Below, one piece after another: positions 45,006 through 54,022 of a stretch of 64,000 bases of DNA (within the stretch, counting starts at the first letter, position 1; every line of letters starts with the position of its first letter). Position numbers and translations under genes: made by a program. The stretch is taken from positions 35,607 through 99,606 of the forward strand of contig DATFHG010000078.1 in NCBI GenBank assembly GCA_035248725.1, in the 5' to 3' direction. The notes beneath the pieces were generated by a model that saw only the letters and a list, made by a program, of their open reading frames with translations, searched no databases and was not told the origin of the DNA. Origin of the DNA: DASPMP01 sp035248725. Lineage in GTDB: Bacteria; Gemmatimonadota; Gemmatimonadetes; Gemmatimonadales; Gemmatimonadaceae.

Positions 45006-45698
45006 ATGTTGCTTCCCCGCACCCGACGGATACTCCCCGCCGCAGCCCTGTTGTGTGGGACGCTGACAGGCTGTCGTCTTTTCAAGCCAGTCGATCCGAA
45101 CGGATCCAGCGAGCCCAAGCGCGCACCTGAGCAGACGACCGCGCCTGCCGCATCCGCAACGACGACTGAGGCCAGTTCGCCGGCCCCGGAAATACGGCAA
45201 CCGGAACCAGCCGCGCCGTCTGCGCCGAAGGAGATCGGGGCGCTGCACGACCAGAACATCGCCGCCATGCTGCTGGCGTCGAACTACACCGACATCAGCT
45301 ACGCCCAGCTCGTTCCCGCGCGCGCGGAGCGCACGGACGTGAAGGACTTCGCCAAGCGGATGCTGACGGATCACACGGGCGTGAACATGCTCGTGCGCGA
45401 TCTGCTGACGAAGCTCGATCTGACGCCCGAGGACAACACCGCGAGCCTCGACATGCGCGATGAATCGTCGGAGCGGCGCGACGCGCTGCGAGAGCTGAAT
45501 GGATACGCCTTCGACTCGACGTACATCGAGAACGAAGTGCGGTATCACCAGCGGTTCCTGACCGCGATCGATGACGTGATGCTCCCGCACGTTCGCAATG
45601 ACGAGCTCCGCACGCTCCTCTCGAGCATCCGGCCGGCGGTCGCGGCGCACCTCGCGCACGCAGAGCAGGTGCGCGCCAACGTGCTGTCGAAGAAATAG
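45006..45698 (+). CDS. DUF4142-domain lipoprotein
   Basis: A 230-residue protein with lipobox LTGC (Cys23) and an Ala/Pro/Thr-rich linker to about residue 80. The ferritin-like four-helix DUF4142 domain follows: HDQNIAAMLLASNYTDISYAQL, DVKDFAKRMLTDHTGVNMLVRDLL, and YIENEVRYHQRFLTAIDDV with the conserved histidine positions, then HLAHAEQV. Function of the family is unknown. It precedes a small copper protein by 1 bp, so the two are co-transcribed and may both be envelope stress or redox proteins. Confidence 0.87.
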   Translation: MLLPRTRRILPAAALLCGTLTGCRLFKPVDPNGSSEPKRAPEQTTAPAASATTTEASSPAPEIRQPEPAAPSAPKEIGALHDQNIAAMLLASNYTDISYAQLVPARAERTDVKDFAKRMLTDHTGVNMLVRDLLTKLDLTPEDNTASLDMRDESSERRDALRELNGYAFDSTYIENEVRYHQRFLTAIDDVMLPHVRNDELRTLLSSIRPAVAAHLAHAEQVRANVLSKK

Positions 45699-45699
45699 G

Positions 45700-46023
45700 A
45701 TGCGGGGGCCGCTCAGTGTACTGGCCGCTCTGGCCCTGAGCGGCGGGGCTCACGCGTCTCTGTCCGCTCCACAGCGGCATGCGGTGACGGTCGCGCAGTT
45801 CCGTTTTGCGCCCGCCGAACTCGACGTCTCGCCCGGGGACACGGTGGAGTGGACGAACGGTGATATCCTGCCCCACACCTCCACCTCCGACTCGTCGGCA
45901 TGGAGTTCGCCGGAACTCAAGCCGGGACAGCGTTTTGTCTGGGTAGCCCGCCAGCCTGGTCGGTATGCGTACCATTGTGCTGCGCATCCGGTGATGCGCG
46001 GGGTCGTCGTGGTACGCCCGTGA
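45700..46023 (+). CDS. Small blue copper (cupredoxin) protein, exported
   Basis: A 107-residue protein with a signal peptide (about 1-19). The plastocyanin/pseudoazurin-like fold is shown by QFRFAPAELDVSPGDTVEW. All type 1 copper ligands are present: His59 in LPHT, and Cys93, His96 and Met99 in YHCAAHPVM. It is probably a periplasmic electron carrier. The ATG at 45700 follows the DUF4142 stop by one base; a longer frame from 45598 would overlap that gene and lose the signal peptide at the N-terminus. Confidence 0.9.
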   Translation: MRGPLSVLAALALSGGAHASLSAPQRHAVTVAQFRFAPAELDVSPGDTVEWTNGDILPHTSTSDSSAWSSPELKPGQRFVWVARQPGRYAYHCAAHPVMRGVVVVRP

Positions 46024-46108
46024 CGTAACGTCCTTTTTGCATCTCAGGCACTTAGACGGTTACAAAAGTTGAAAGTTTGGCGGTTTTTTGGCACCTTTGA
46101 TTCGAGAT

Positions 46109-46127
46109 TTGTGCGGAAATTGCACAA
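46109..46127. promoter_or_regulatory. Inverted repeat upstream of type III glutamine synthetase
   Basis: A perfect TTGTGC-N7-GCACAA palindrome in a locally AT-rich 140-bp intergenic region, 37 bp before the glnN ATG. It has the size and symmetry of a dimeric-regulator site near a promoter. No regulator can be named. Confidence 0.4.
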
Positions 46128-46163
46128 CTCACACATCAAATCCACGCGCCGAGGCCCGCCAGA

Positions 46164-48386
46164 ATGCCCCCAAAATCCCTTCAGCACCGCAAGACGCTCC
46201 TTCGCGAGCTGACAAGTCGCACCCCGAAAACGCCACCGCCGATCATGCAGAACGGACAGGCCGCCAAGGTCTCTGAGTACTTCGGCATCAACACTTTTGG
46301 CGTTCGGCAGATGCGCGACAAGTTGCCACGCGACATCTATCAGAAGCTGGTCGCCGCGGTGCGGCAGGGAAAGAAAATCGACCTCGATATTGCGAGTCGC
46401 GTCGCGGCCGCGGTGAAAGAGTGGGCGATCGGCCGGGGCGCGACGCACTTCACCCACTGGTTCCAGCCGCAGACCGGACTGACGGCCGAGAAACACGACG
46501 CGTTCCTGTCGTTCGACGACGGACAGCCGATGGAGTCCTTCAGCGCGTCGCAGCTCGTGCAGGGCGAGCCCGATGCATCGAGCTTTCCCTCTGGCGGTTT
46601 GCGTGCAACCTGGGAAGCGCGCGGCTATACCGCGTGGAATCCGGCGAGTCCGGTGTTCATCGCCGAATGGGCGGGGGTAAAGACGCTTTGCATTCCCACC
46701 GTCTTCGTCGGCTACAATGGCGAGGCGCTGGACGAGCTCACGCCGCTGCTCCGCAGCTCCGATGCGCTCAGCGCGAAAGCGATCGAGCTGTTGGAAGTCC
46801 TCGGTGATCGCGGCGTGTATCGCGTGTACACGACGCTCGGACCGGAGCAGGAATACTTCCTGATCGATCGCGCGCACTTCGCGTTGCGCCCCGATCTCGT
46901 CATGTCCGGCCGGACGTTGCTCGGCGCGCCGCCGTCGCGCGGGCAGCAGCTCGAGGATCACTACTTCGGTGGTATCCCGGAGCGCATTCAGGCATGCATC
47001 GCGGAAGTCGAGAACGAGCTGTACAAGCTGGGCGTGCCGATCGTCACGCGGCATAACGAAGTCGCGCCGAGCCAGTTCGAGATGGCGCCGCGCTTCGAGG
47101 AGACAGACGTCGCGGTCGATCACAACCAGCTGGTCATGGCCACGCTGCGGCGCGTCGCGCTGCGCCACGATCTGCAGGCACTCCTCCACGAAAAGCCCTT
47201 CGCTGGGATCAACGGCTCCGGCAAGCATTGCAACTGGTCCATGTCCATCTCCGCGGACGATCCTGACCTCGATGGTTTCAACCTCCTGAAGCCCGGGCAG
47301 ACGCCGCACCAGAACGTCCGCTTCCTGATCTTCCTCGCGGCCGTGCTGCGGGCCGTGCACAAACACGCGGGCATGCTGCGCGCGGGCATCGGCACGTCGG
47401 GCAACGAGCATCGTCTTGGCGCGAACGAAGCTCCGCCGGCAATCATTTCCGTGTTCATGGGCGACATGCTCACGAGCATGATCGAATCGATCATCGGCGA
47501 GAAGGGCAGCGTCAGTGCCGAGGAAGAGATGATCAAGCTCGGCGTCGCACGCATTCCGGAGATCCGCCGCGACACGACGGATCGCAATCGCACCTCGCCC
47601 TTCGCATTCACCGGCAACAAGTTCGAGTTCCGGGCGGTCGGCTCTTCGCAGTCGATCGCGTTCCCGGTCGCACTGCTCAACGCCGCGGTGGCCGAAGCGA
47701 TTGCCGACGTCACCGAAGATCTGCGCGCCGAGCTCAAGAAAACACCGAAGATCGACGATGCGGTGCTCAAGGTCGTCCGGAAGGTGTTCAAGGAGACGAC
47801 CCCGGTCCGCTTCGAGGGCAACAACTACTCGGCGGAGTGGGTGAAGGAAGCCGCGAAACGTGGGTTGCCGAACCTGCGCCGGACGCCCGAAGCGCTCGCG
47901 CAGCTGGTGACCAAGCCCGCGAAGAAGTGTCTCGTCGGACTCGGCATCCTGACGGAGGAGGAGCTGGAGTCGCGCTATCACGTGCGCCTCGAGCGGTACA
48001 TCAAGGACATGATGATCGAGCTGCACACGTTGCGTGAGATCATCGATACGCAGGTGCTGCCGGCGGCGTTCAGCTATTCTGGCTCGCTGCTCGAGGCGGC
48101 AGCGCAGGCCAAGGTCGCACGGGTCACCGTCGTGCCGCAGGTCGAAGCGGCCACGCAGCTCGGGAAGCTCATCAAGGAGCTGCAGAAGCAGCGCGCCGCA
48201 CTCGAGCGGGTCATCGCGAAGGCCGAATCGATGCACGAGAAGCTCGAGACCTGTGCGGAATTCCTCACGAGTCAGGGCGCCGATGCGATGGCGGCGGCGC
48301 GGGCCGCGAGCGACGCGCTCGAGGGAGTCGTCGACGACGACGCCTGGCCACTCCCCAAGTACCGGGAGATGCTGTTCCCGGTGTAA
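46164..48386 (+). CDS. glnN: Type III glutamine synthetase
   Basis: A 740-residue ATP-dependent glutamine synthetase of the large GSIII class. GSIII features are the N-terminal block SEYFGINTFGVRQMRDKLP (about 38-56), THWFQPQTGLTAEKHDAFL near 100, the Glu-rich ATP/metal site in TLGPEQEYFLID, HNEVAPSQFEMAPRF and GINGSGKHCNWSMS. A helical C-terminal extension closes the chain. The length is normal for GSIII. It is far larger than the type I enzyme encoded 2 kb downstream on the other strand. It has its own promoter region with an inverted repeat. Confidence 0.95.
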   Translation: MPPKSLQHRKTLLRELTSRTPKTPPPIMQNGQAAKVSEYFGINTFGVRQMRDKLPRDIYQKLVAAVRQGKKIDLDIASRVAAAVKEWAIGRGATHFTHWFQPQTGLTAEKHDAFLSFDDGQPMESFSASQLVQGEPDASSFPSGGLRATWEARGYTAWNPASPVFIAEWAGVKTLCIPTVFVGYNGEALDELTPLLRSSDALSAKAIELLEVLGDRGVYRVYTTLGPEQEYFLIDRAHFALRPDLVMSGRTLLGAPPSRGQQLEDHYFGGIPERIQACIAEVENELYKLGVPIVTRHNEVAPSQFEMAPRFEETDVAVDHNQLVMATLRRVALRHDLQALLHEKPFAGINGSGKHCNWSMSISADDPDLDGFNLLKPGQTPHQNVRFLIFLAAVLRAVHKHAGMLRAGIGTSGNEHRLGANEAPPAIISVFMGDMLTSMIESIIGEKGSVSAEEEMIKLGVARIPEIRRDTTDRNRTSPFAFTGNKFEFRAVGSSQSIAFPVALLNAAVAEAIADVTEDLRAELKKTPKIDDAVLKVVRKVFKETTPVRFEGNNYSAEWVKEAAKRGLPNLRRTPEALAQLVTKPAKKCLVGLGILTEEELESRYHVRLERYIKDMMIELHTLREIIDTQVLPAAFSYSGSLLEAAAQAKVARVTVVPQVEAATQLGKLIKELQKQRAALERVIAKAESMHEKLETCAEFLTSQGADAMAAARAASDALEGVVDDDAWPLPKYREMLFPV

Positions 48387-48437
48387 GTGCTGGCAGCGGG
48401 CTGCGCAGGCGAATAGTTTCGGCAGAGGTGCTTCGAT

Positions 48438-48468
48438 ACGGCGGGTCACGATGTTCGTGACCCGCCGT
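48438..48468. terminator. Strong hairpin after glnN, no T-tract
   Basis: A perfect 13-bp inverted repeat (ACGGCGGGTCACG / CGTGACCCGCCGT) with a 5-nt loop, 51 bp after the glnN stop. No run of T follows, so it may protect the mRNA 3' end or pause polymerase rather than act as a simple terminator. Confidence 0.5.
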
Positions 48469-48494
48469 CCCTGTCTCATGCCGCAGAGGCTCGC

Positions 48495-50426
48495 ATGTCC
48501 GACGTCCGCGCTCGCATCAGTTATCTCGCCGTCACGCTCACGCTCGCATTCGGCGGCGGTTGCGCAGATGATACGGCGAAGATCTCGCTGTCATCGTCCG
48601 AGACGTCCCTGGATCTGGGCCAGGGCGAGAGCGCGACGCTGAATCTGACCGTCGGCAGATCCCATTTCACCGGTCCCGTGACGATCGCGATCACGGGCAC
48701 GCCCGATGGCATCACCGCTCTCGCCACGCCGTCGACGCTGCAGAATGGCACGTCGGTCGCGCAGGTGGAGGTGCACGTCGCCGGCACCACAGCGCCAGGT
48801 GATTACACGTTCACCATGAAGGCGACGGGCGAAGGTGTCGCCGAGCAGAGCATCGATGTCGATGTCACGGTGACGACCACCGGCACCTTCGGGTTCAGCG
48901 TGCTGGAGCCGTCGCTCAGCGTCGCGCAGGGCGGCGGCGGTACCGCCACCATCCTGATCCCCCGCTTTCAGAACAACGCGGGCAACGTGACCGTAGTGGC
49001 CAGCGGCGCGCCGGCGGGAGTCACGGCAACCGTGAACAGCACGCCGACGTCGGCCTCGTCGACGACGGTTTCGTTTGCGGCGGGTGCGGGTGCCACCCCG
49101 GGCACGTATCCGATCACATTGGTTGCGTCGTCGCCGGGTTTCACGGATCAGAACGCGTCGCTGTCGCTCGTCATCAGCTCCGCGCCATCGACCGCCGGGC
49201 TCTCGGTCGTGTTCTGCGCGTCAGACATTCCGACGTGGTTCGCGTACAAGAATGAGGGATTCGAGTGGCAACGCGTGTCGCCCACGAGCAACGCCTTCAC
49301 GTTCGACGCCACCGATCACGTCTCGATCGCGTATGTGTACAGCGACGCGACGGGCAACGACGTGACGGTGTTCAGTGCGTCGCGCGCCGAGCTGGCCGCG
49401 AGCAACGATCGCGATTGTTCCGGCCCCAAGTCACTCTCCGGATCGGTGGCAAACGTCGGATCCACGCAGGCAGCGCGAATCGTGATGGGCACGTCGTCCA
49501 CGGTTGCGGCGGCGAACGGTCCGTTCACGCTCACCAACGTCAATGCGCGTCCGCTCGATCTCGTGGCCATGCGCGCCGCGACTGCGGGGGACTTCGTTCC
49601 GGACGCACTGATCGTCCGCCGCTCGCTCGATCTCACGACCGGATCGACGATCCCGCCGATCGATTTCGGTTCGAGTGAAGCGGTTGCTCCAGCCACGAAC
49701 ACCCTCACCATCACGGGCAGTCAATCGGCGGACGTGATCGACCTGCAGAATACTTTCTGGTCGGCTACGTCGACGTTCGCGCCGATTCAGCAGGCGCAGT
49801 CCCTCGCCACCACGACGCCGACGCTGTACTCGGTGCCAGCCGGTCTGCAGATCGCCGGCGATCTCCACGAGCTGTACGTGGATGCGTACACGCAGTCGTC
49901 GAGTGCGATCGTCGGTCACTCCTACGTGGAGTACTACGCCACGCCAGCCGACCGGACCATCGCGCTTGGCCCTCTCGCGAGCACGCCAACGGTGAATACG
50001 GTCACGACCGCGCCATACGCGCGCATGCGCGGCCGCGCGGATGTGCAGCCCGAGTACAACACGTCCGTGCGGTTCGGCTACTTCCAGCAGCCGAACACCG
50101 GGCCCCAGATATCGGTGACGGTCGGCACGTCGGCGGCATTCCTGGGATCCACGCCAGCCAAGTGGGATGTTACCATTCCCGATCTTTCGACGGTGCCCGG
50201 GTTCAATACCAGCTGGATGCTGATCCCGAATGAGCCCACCCAGTACTATGTCGAGCCGTTTTCGGGGCGAACGGATCTCCTCTTCGGCGCGTTGCCTTCG
50301 CTCGGCGACCAGGTGCGTCTCGCGTACCGCGTCGGCCTCATCTTCAGCGCACAGCTTCGCGCGGAATCGCTGCGCGCGACGAACACGTTCGTGAGTGGTG
50401 CGCTGCCTCAGTACTTGAGGAGGTAG
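48495..50426 (+). CDS. Large lipoprotein with Ig-like repeats, unknown function
   Basis: A 643-residue protein with lipobox GGGC (Cys23). Residues about 30-235 contain two Ig-like or NPCBM-associated-type beta domains (LDLGQGESATLNLTV, and LSVAQGGGGTATILI, each ending in a GDYTF or GTYPITL strand). The rest is Ser/Thr/Ala-rich beta sequence without known motif and probably forms a further beta sandwich. Cysteines are few. The last 19 bp overlap the 3' end of the convergent glutamine synthetase gene. It is probably a surface lipoprotein with a binding role. Confidence 0.65.
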   Translation: MSDVRARISYLAVTLTLAFGGGCADDTAKISLSSSETSLDLGQGESATLNLTVGRSHFTGPVTIAITGTPDGITALATPSTLQNGTSVAQVEVHVAGTTAPGDYTFTMKATGEGVAEQSIDVDVTVTTTGTFGFSVLEPSLSVAQGGGGTATILIPRFQNNAGNVTVVASGAPAGVTATVNSTPTSASSTTVSFAAGAGATPGTYPITLVASSPGFTDQNASLSLVISSAPSTAGLSVVFCASDIPTWFAYKNEGFEWQRVSPTSNAFTFDATDHVSIAYVYSDATGNDVTVFSASRAELAASNDRDCSGPKSLSGSVANVGSTQAARIVMGTSSTVAAANGPFTLTNVNARPLDLVAMRAATAGDFVPDALIVRRSLDLTTGSTIPPIDFGSSEAVAPATNTLTITGSQSADVIDLQNTFWSATSTFAPIQQAQSLATTTPTLYSVPAGLQIAGDLHELYVDAYTQSSSAIVGHSYVEYYATPADRTIALGPLASTPTVNTVTTAPYARMRGRADVQPEYNTSVRFGYFQQPNTGPQISVTVGTSAAFLGSTPAKWDVTIPDLSTVPGFNTSWMLIPNEPTQYYVEPFSGRTDLLFGALPSLGDQVRLAYRVGLIFSAQLRAESLRATNTFVSGALPQYLRR

Positions 50427-51775
50427 TTGGCGAGCTCCCAGTCGGTGACCTGTGTGATGTAGTCGCGCCACTCCTGCCGCTTCGCTTCGACGAAGTGGCG
50501 AGTCACGTGCTCGCCCAGCGCGGCGGTGATCACCGCGTCCTTCTCCAGCTCGTCGAGCGCCTCGTTGAGGTCGTGTGGTAAATCGTCGATCCGGAGCCGC
50601 CTCCGCTCGCGATGGCTCATCTCCCAGATGTTCTCGTTCACCGGCTCGCGCCAATCCGCATGCGATGCGATGCCATCGACGCCGGCGGCCAACATGGCCG
50701 CGAGAGCGAGATAGGGATTCGCCGCGGGATCGGGCATCCGCAGCTCGACCCGCGTACCGGCACCGCGACGCTCAGGCACGCGGATCAGCGGTGAGCGGTT
50801 CCGCATGGACCAGGCGACGTTCACCGGCGCCTCGAAGCCGGGCACGAGGCGCTTGTAGGAGTTGACCAACGGGTTCGTGATCGCGCACATACCGCGCGCG
50901 TGCTGCAGCAGCCCGCCGATGTAGTGCAGCGCTGTTTTCGACAGTTGCCACTGTGCATCGCGGTCCCAGAAGGCGTTCTCTTTCCCTCGGAACAGCGATT
51001 GGTGCGTGTGCATGCCACTGCCGTTCTGACCGAAGATCGGTTTCGGCATGAACGACGCCGTGAGGCCGAACTGGTGGGCCACGTGCTTCACGACGAAGCG
51101 AAACGTCGCGATGTTGTCGGCCGTGGTGAGCGCGTCCGCGTACCGAAAGTCGATCTCGTGCTGGCCGTGCGCGACCTCGTGGTGCGACGCTTCCACCTCG
51201 AATCCCATCTGCTCGAGCAGGTCGACCATCGCTCGCCTGGCGTCTTCGCCAAGGTCGGCGGGCGCGAGATCGAAGTAGCTGCCCACGTCCTGCGTCTCCG
51301 TGCTGAGGGTCCCTCCATTTTCGGCGCGACGGAAGAGAAAGAACTCGGCTTCCATGCCCGCGTTCATCGCGAAGCCGTGCGCGGCAGCGGATGCAATCAC
51401 CCGCTTCAGCACGCCACGTGGGTCTCCGGCGAAGGGATCGCCGTTCGGCATCTGGATGTCGCAGATGACACGCGCGACACGCGCGTCCGTCGCTCCCCAC
51501 GGGAACAGCCGGAACGTGGAGAGGTCGGGGGCCAGCAGCATGTCCGATTCCTCGATCCGGACAAACCCCTCGATGGACGATCCGTCGAACATGATGTCGC
51601 CGCCGAGCGCCTTCTCGAACTGCGACGCCGGAATCTCCACATTTTTGTTCACGCCGAGGATGTCCGTGAACTGCAACCGCATCGAGCGAACGTTCAGTTT
51701 CCGGGCAAGCTCGAGAATGTCCTTCGGCGTCGCTCCCTGAACATCGGGAGTGATCGAACGGGATGGGGCGGCCAT
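50408..51775 (-). CDS. glnA: Type I (alpha) glutamine synthetase
   Basis: A 455-residue dodecameric-type glutamine synthetase. Motifs are DGSSIEGFVRI (about 65), AGMEAEFFLF, the ATP site FMPKPIFGQNGSGMHTHQSL, NSYKRLVPGFEAPVNVAWS and RVELRMPDPAANPYLA. The C-terminal region lacks the NLYDLPPEE-type adenylylation tyrosine loop and shows RIDDLPHDLNEAL, fitting the GSI-alpha group regulated by feedback or repressor binding instead of adenylylation. ATG 51775 gives the usual N-terminus; GTG 51793 is six codons longer and cannot be excluded. It faces the type III gene across a lipoprotein gene. Confidence 0.94.
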   Translation of the reverse strand: MAAPSRSITPDVQGATPKDILELARKLNVRSMRLQFTDILGVNKNVEIPASQFEKALGGDIMFDGSSIEGFVRIEESDMLLAPDLSTFRLFPWGATDARVARVICDIQMPNGDPFAGDPRGVLKRVIASAAAHGFAMNAGMEAEFFLFRRAENGGTLSTETQDVGSYFDLAPADLGEDARRAMVDLLEQMGFEVEASHHEVAHGQHEIDFRYADALTTADNIATFRFVVKHVAHQFGLTASFMPKPIFGQNGSGMHTHQSLFRGKENAFWDRDAQWQLSKTALHYIGGLLQHARGMCAITNPLVNSYKRLVPGFEAPVNVAWSMRNRSPLIRVPERRGAGTRVELRMPDPAANPYLALAAMLAAGVDGIASHADWREPVNENIWEMSHRERRRLRIDDLPHDLNEALDELEKDAVITAALGEHVTRHFVEAKRQEWRDYITQVTDWELANYLLKY

Positions 51776-51858
51776 GGCCGGAAAGCTAGACACGCGCTTG
51801 CGAGCGTCGAGGGCACGTCCTTTGCCGCCTGAGACCCAAACCGCTCTTCGAGGCTGCG

Positions 51859-52302
51859 ATGAAAATTCAGGACATCATGACCCGCGATCCGCGCTGCGTC
51901 ACGCGAGACACACCCGTCCGCGACGCCGCGCTGCTCATGAAGCAGGAAGACGTCGGCATCCTTCCCGTCGTGGACGGCGAACACTCCCGTCAACTCGTCG
52001 GCGTCGTCACCGATCGCGACATCGCGTTGCGCGTGGTCGCGGACGGCCGCGGCGCGAACGTCACCGTGGGCGACGTGATGAGCGAGCGCTCACTGGCCAC
52101 ATGCGCGCCGGATCGCGACGTCAACGACGCCATGGATCTCATGGCCAGCGAGCAGGTCCGCCGCATACCGGTGGTCGACGAGCGCGGCATGCTGGTGGGT
52201 ATCGTCTCGCAGGCCGACGTGGTCCGCCGCGCCAGCAACGATCGCAAGGCCGAAAAGACCATCGAGAGCATCTCGCGGCCGGGTGGCGAGCACGCGCAGT
52301 AA
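51859..52302 (+). CDS. CBS-domain pair protein
   Basis: A 147-residue protein made of two CBS motifs only: the first about 1-62 (MKIQDIMTRDPRCVTRDTPV, GILPVVDGE, GVVTDRDIALR), the second about 70-135 (VGDVMSERSLATCAPDRDV, RRIPVVDERGMLVGIVSQADV). Stand-alone CBS pairs bind adenine nucleotides or SAM and modulate partner proteins. No partner is fused here. It is divergent from glnA, with about 80 bp between starts. Confidence 0.92.
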   Translation: MKIQDIMTRDPRCVTRDTPVRDAALLMKQEDVGILPVVDGEHSRQLVGVVTDRDIALRVVADGRGANVTVGDVMSERSLATCAPDRDVNDAMDLMASEQVRRIPVVDERGMLVGIVSQADVVRRASNDRKAEKTIESISRPGGEHAQ

Positions 52303-52381
52303 GTCATCGCGGTAGCCGATCGCGTGGTCGTCCGCGGCTCGTCGCATTCCGCGACGAGCTCGCGCATAGATTTCTGCGCCG

Positions 52382-53173
52382 ATGACCATGCGATGCCCGT
52401 CCTGCGGCGCGGACGCTTCCGGAAAATTCTGCTCCAACTGCGGCGCCCCGCTTGCGGGCGCCGTGTGCGCGTCGTGCCGTGCGCCACTCACACCGGGCGC
52501 GAAGTTCTGCCATCGATGTGGCGCGGCCGCGGGCGCGACCGCCGCGAGCACCCCGCAACGCACGCACGACGCCATCGGCAATGCGCTGCCGTGGGCCGTG
52601 GCGGGCATCGCGCTGCTGGCGCTGGTCGCGCTCGCGGCGGGCCAGCGATTCGGACGCGCGCGCGTCGCGGACGCGGCAACGGAAGCGCCGCCGTTTGCCG
52701 CGGACGCCGGGGCCGCGGGTGCAGTGCGCGCACCGGACATCTCGTCGATGTCCCCCGCGGAACAGGCGGAGCGCCTGTACGATCGGATCATGAGCGCGGC
52801 CGAACGCGGCAAGGTCGACAGCGTGCAGTTCTTCCTGCCGATGGCGATGCGGGCGTACGGCGCCCTCGGCGACCTGACGCTGGACCAGCGGTATGACGTG
52901 GGGCGGCTCGCCGAAGTCGGCGGCGACGCCACCATCGCGGCGGCGGAGGCAGACACCATCCTGCGTGCACATCCCGACCATCTCCTCGGCCTGGTGCTCG
53001 CGTCGCGCGCGGCGACGCTGCGCAACGATCGCGCGGCCTCGCAACGGTATCTGGACCGGCTCGCCCGAGTCGCCCCTGCTGAACGTCGCAAGGAATTGCC
53101 GGAGTACGAGCTGCATCGCAATGACATCGATACCGCGCTCGCGCAACGGCGCGCCGGCGGAGCATCGCAATGA
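52382..53173 (+). CDS. Double zinc-ribbon membrane-anchored protein
   Basis: A 263-residue protein. Two zinc ribbons open the chain, with cysteines at 5, 8, 17, 20 and 29, 32, 43, 46 (CPSC...CSNC...CASC...CHRC). One membrane helix follows (about 73-90, AVAGIALLALVALAAGQ) and then a tetratricopeptide-like helical domain (MSPAEQAERLYDRIM, LDQRYDVGRLAEVGG, LASRAATLRNDRAASQRYL). The topology suggests cytosolic ribbons and an extracytoplasmic helical part. Function is unknown. Its stop overlaps the mqnD start (ATGA). Confidence 0.75.
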   Translation: MTMRCPSCGADASGKFCSNCGAPLAGAVCASCRAPLTPGAKFCHRCGAAAGATAASTPQRTHDAIGNALPWAVAGIALLALVALAAGQRFGRARVADAATEAPPFAADAGAAGAVRAPDISSMSPAEQAERLYDRIMSAAERGKVDSVQFFLPMAMRAYGALGDLTLDQRYDVGRLAEVGGDATIAAAEADTILRAHPDHLLGLVLASRAATLRNDRAASQRYLDRLARVAPAERRKELPEYELHRNDIDTALAQRRAGGASQ

Positions 53174-54003
53174 AAACGATTCATGTAGCCCACAGCCCGG
53201 ATTCGGACGACGCGTTCATGTTCTATGCGCTCGCCGAAGGGAAGATCGACACCGGCGACATTCGCTACGTGCACGAACTGCAGGACATTGAAACGCTGAA
53301 TCAGCGCGCCCTTCGCGCCGAGCTCGAAGTGACCGCGGTGTCCATCCACGCATACGCGTATCTCTCGGAGACGTACGCGTTGCTGCCGCACGGCGCGTCG
53401 ATGGGCGATCGGTACGGACCGCGTCTCGTCGCCAGGCGCGCGCTCACGCGACGCGACCTGCGCGGCAAGCGCATCGCGATTCCCGGCATGCTGACCAGCG
53501 CATATCTCGCGCTGCGATTGTTCGAGCCGACGTTCGAGCCCGTTGTGACGCCGTTCGACCAGATCGAAGATGCTGTCGCTGACGGCAAGGTGGACGTCGG
53601 CCTGCTCATTCATGAAGGCCAACTCACCTATGCCGACCGCGGCTTGCACCTCGTGGCCGACCTCGGGGAGTGGTGGTTCGAGGAAACGGGGCTGCCGCTG
53701 CCGCTTGGCGGCAACGTCATCCGCAAAGACCTGGGCGAGCCATTAATCAGCAGAGTATCGAAACAGCTTCGCGACAGTATCGCGTATGGTCTAGAGCATC
53801 GAACGGCGGCGCTCGATCACTCGATGAAGTTTGCCCGCGGCCTGGAGCGCGCCAAAGCCGACACCTTCGTCGGGATGTACGTGAACGACTGGACGCTGGA
53901 TTACGGCCAGCGTGGCCGGCAGGCCGTGCGCGAATTCCTCGAGCGCGGCGTCGCGAGCGGCGTGATTTCCCGACCGGTCGACGTCACGTTCGTGGGAGAC
54001 TAG
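53170..54003 (+). CDS. mqnD: 1,4-dihydroxy-6-naphthoate synthase
   Basis: A 277-residue periplasmic-binding-protein-fold enzyme (VTI/MqnA-MqnD family) starting KTIHVAHSPDSDDAFMFYAL, the MqnD signature. SxDxD-F near the N-terminus, SIHAYAYLSETYALLPHG, the KVDVGLLIHEGQLTY loop with the catalytic-site His, and EETGLPLPLGGNVIRKDL are all characteristic. MqnD converts cyclic de-hypoxanthine futalosine to 1,4-dihydroxy-6-naphthoate in the futalosine route to menaquinone. No other mqn gene is in the window. It is translationally coupled to the zinc-ribbon gene. Confidence 0.92.
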   Translation: MKTIHVAHSPDSDDAFMFYALAEGKIDTGDIRYVHELQDIETLNQRALRAELEVTAVSIHAYAYLSETYALLPHGASMGDRYGPRLVARRALTRRDLRGKRIAIPGMLTSAYLALRLFEPTFEPVVTPFDQIEDAVADGKVDVGLLIHEGQLTYADRGLHLVADLGEWWFEETGLPLPLGGNVIRKDLGEPLISRVSKQLRDSIAYGLEHRTAALDHSMKFARGLERAKADTFVGMYVNDWTLDYGQRGRQAVREFLERGVASGVISRPVDVTFVGD

Positions 54004-54022
54004 ACCCGCCTCTCGTTCGTCC

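Noticed and set aside
46089..46107. TGGCAC-like sequence resembling a sigma-54 -24/-12 promoter before glnN
   Set aside because: The -24 part TGGCAC is present, but the -12 position reads TTCG instead of TTGC at the required spacing, so the match is not sufficient.
46044..48479. 811-codon open frame on the minus strand opposite the type III glutamine synthetase
   Set aside because: Composition is dominated by Arg, His, Leu and Glu with no motif. The opposite strand encodes a complete glutamine synthetase with all family motifs.
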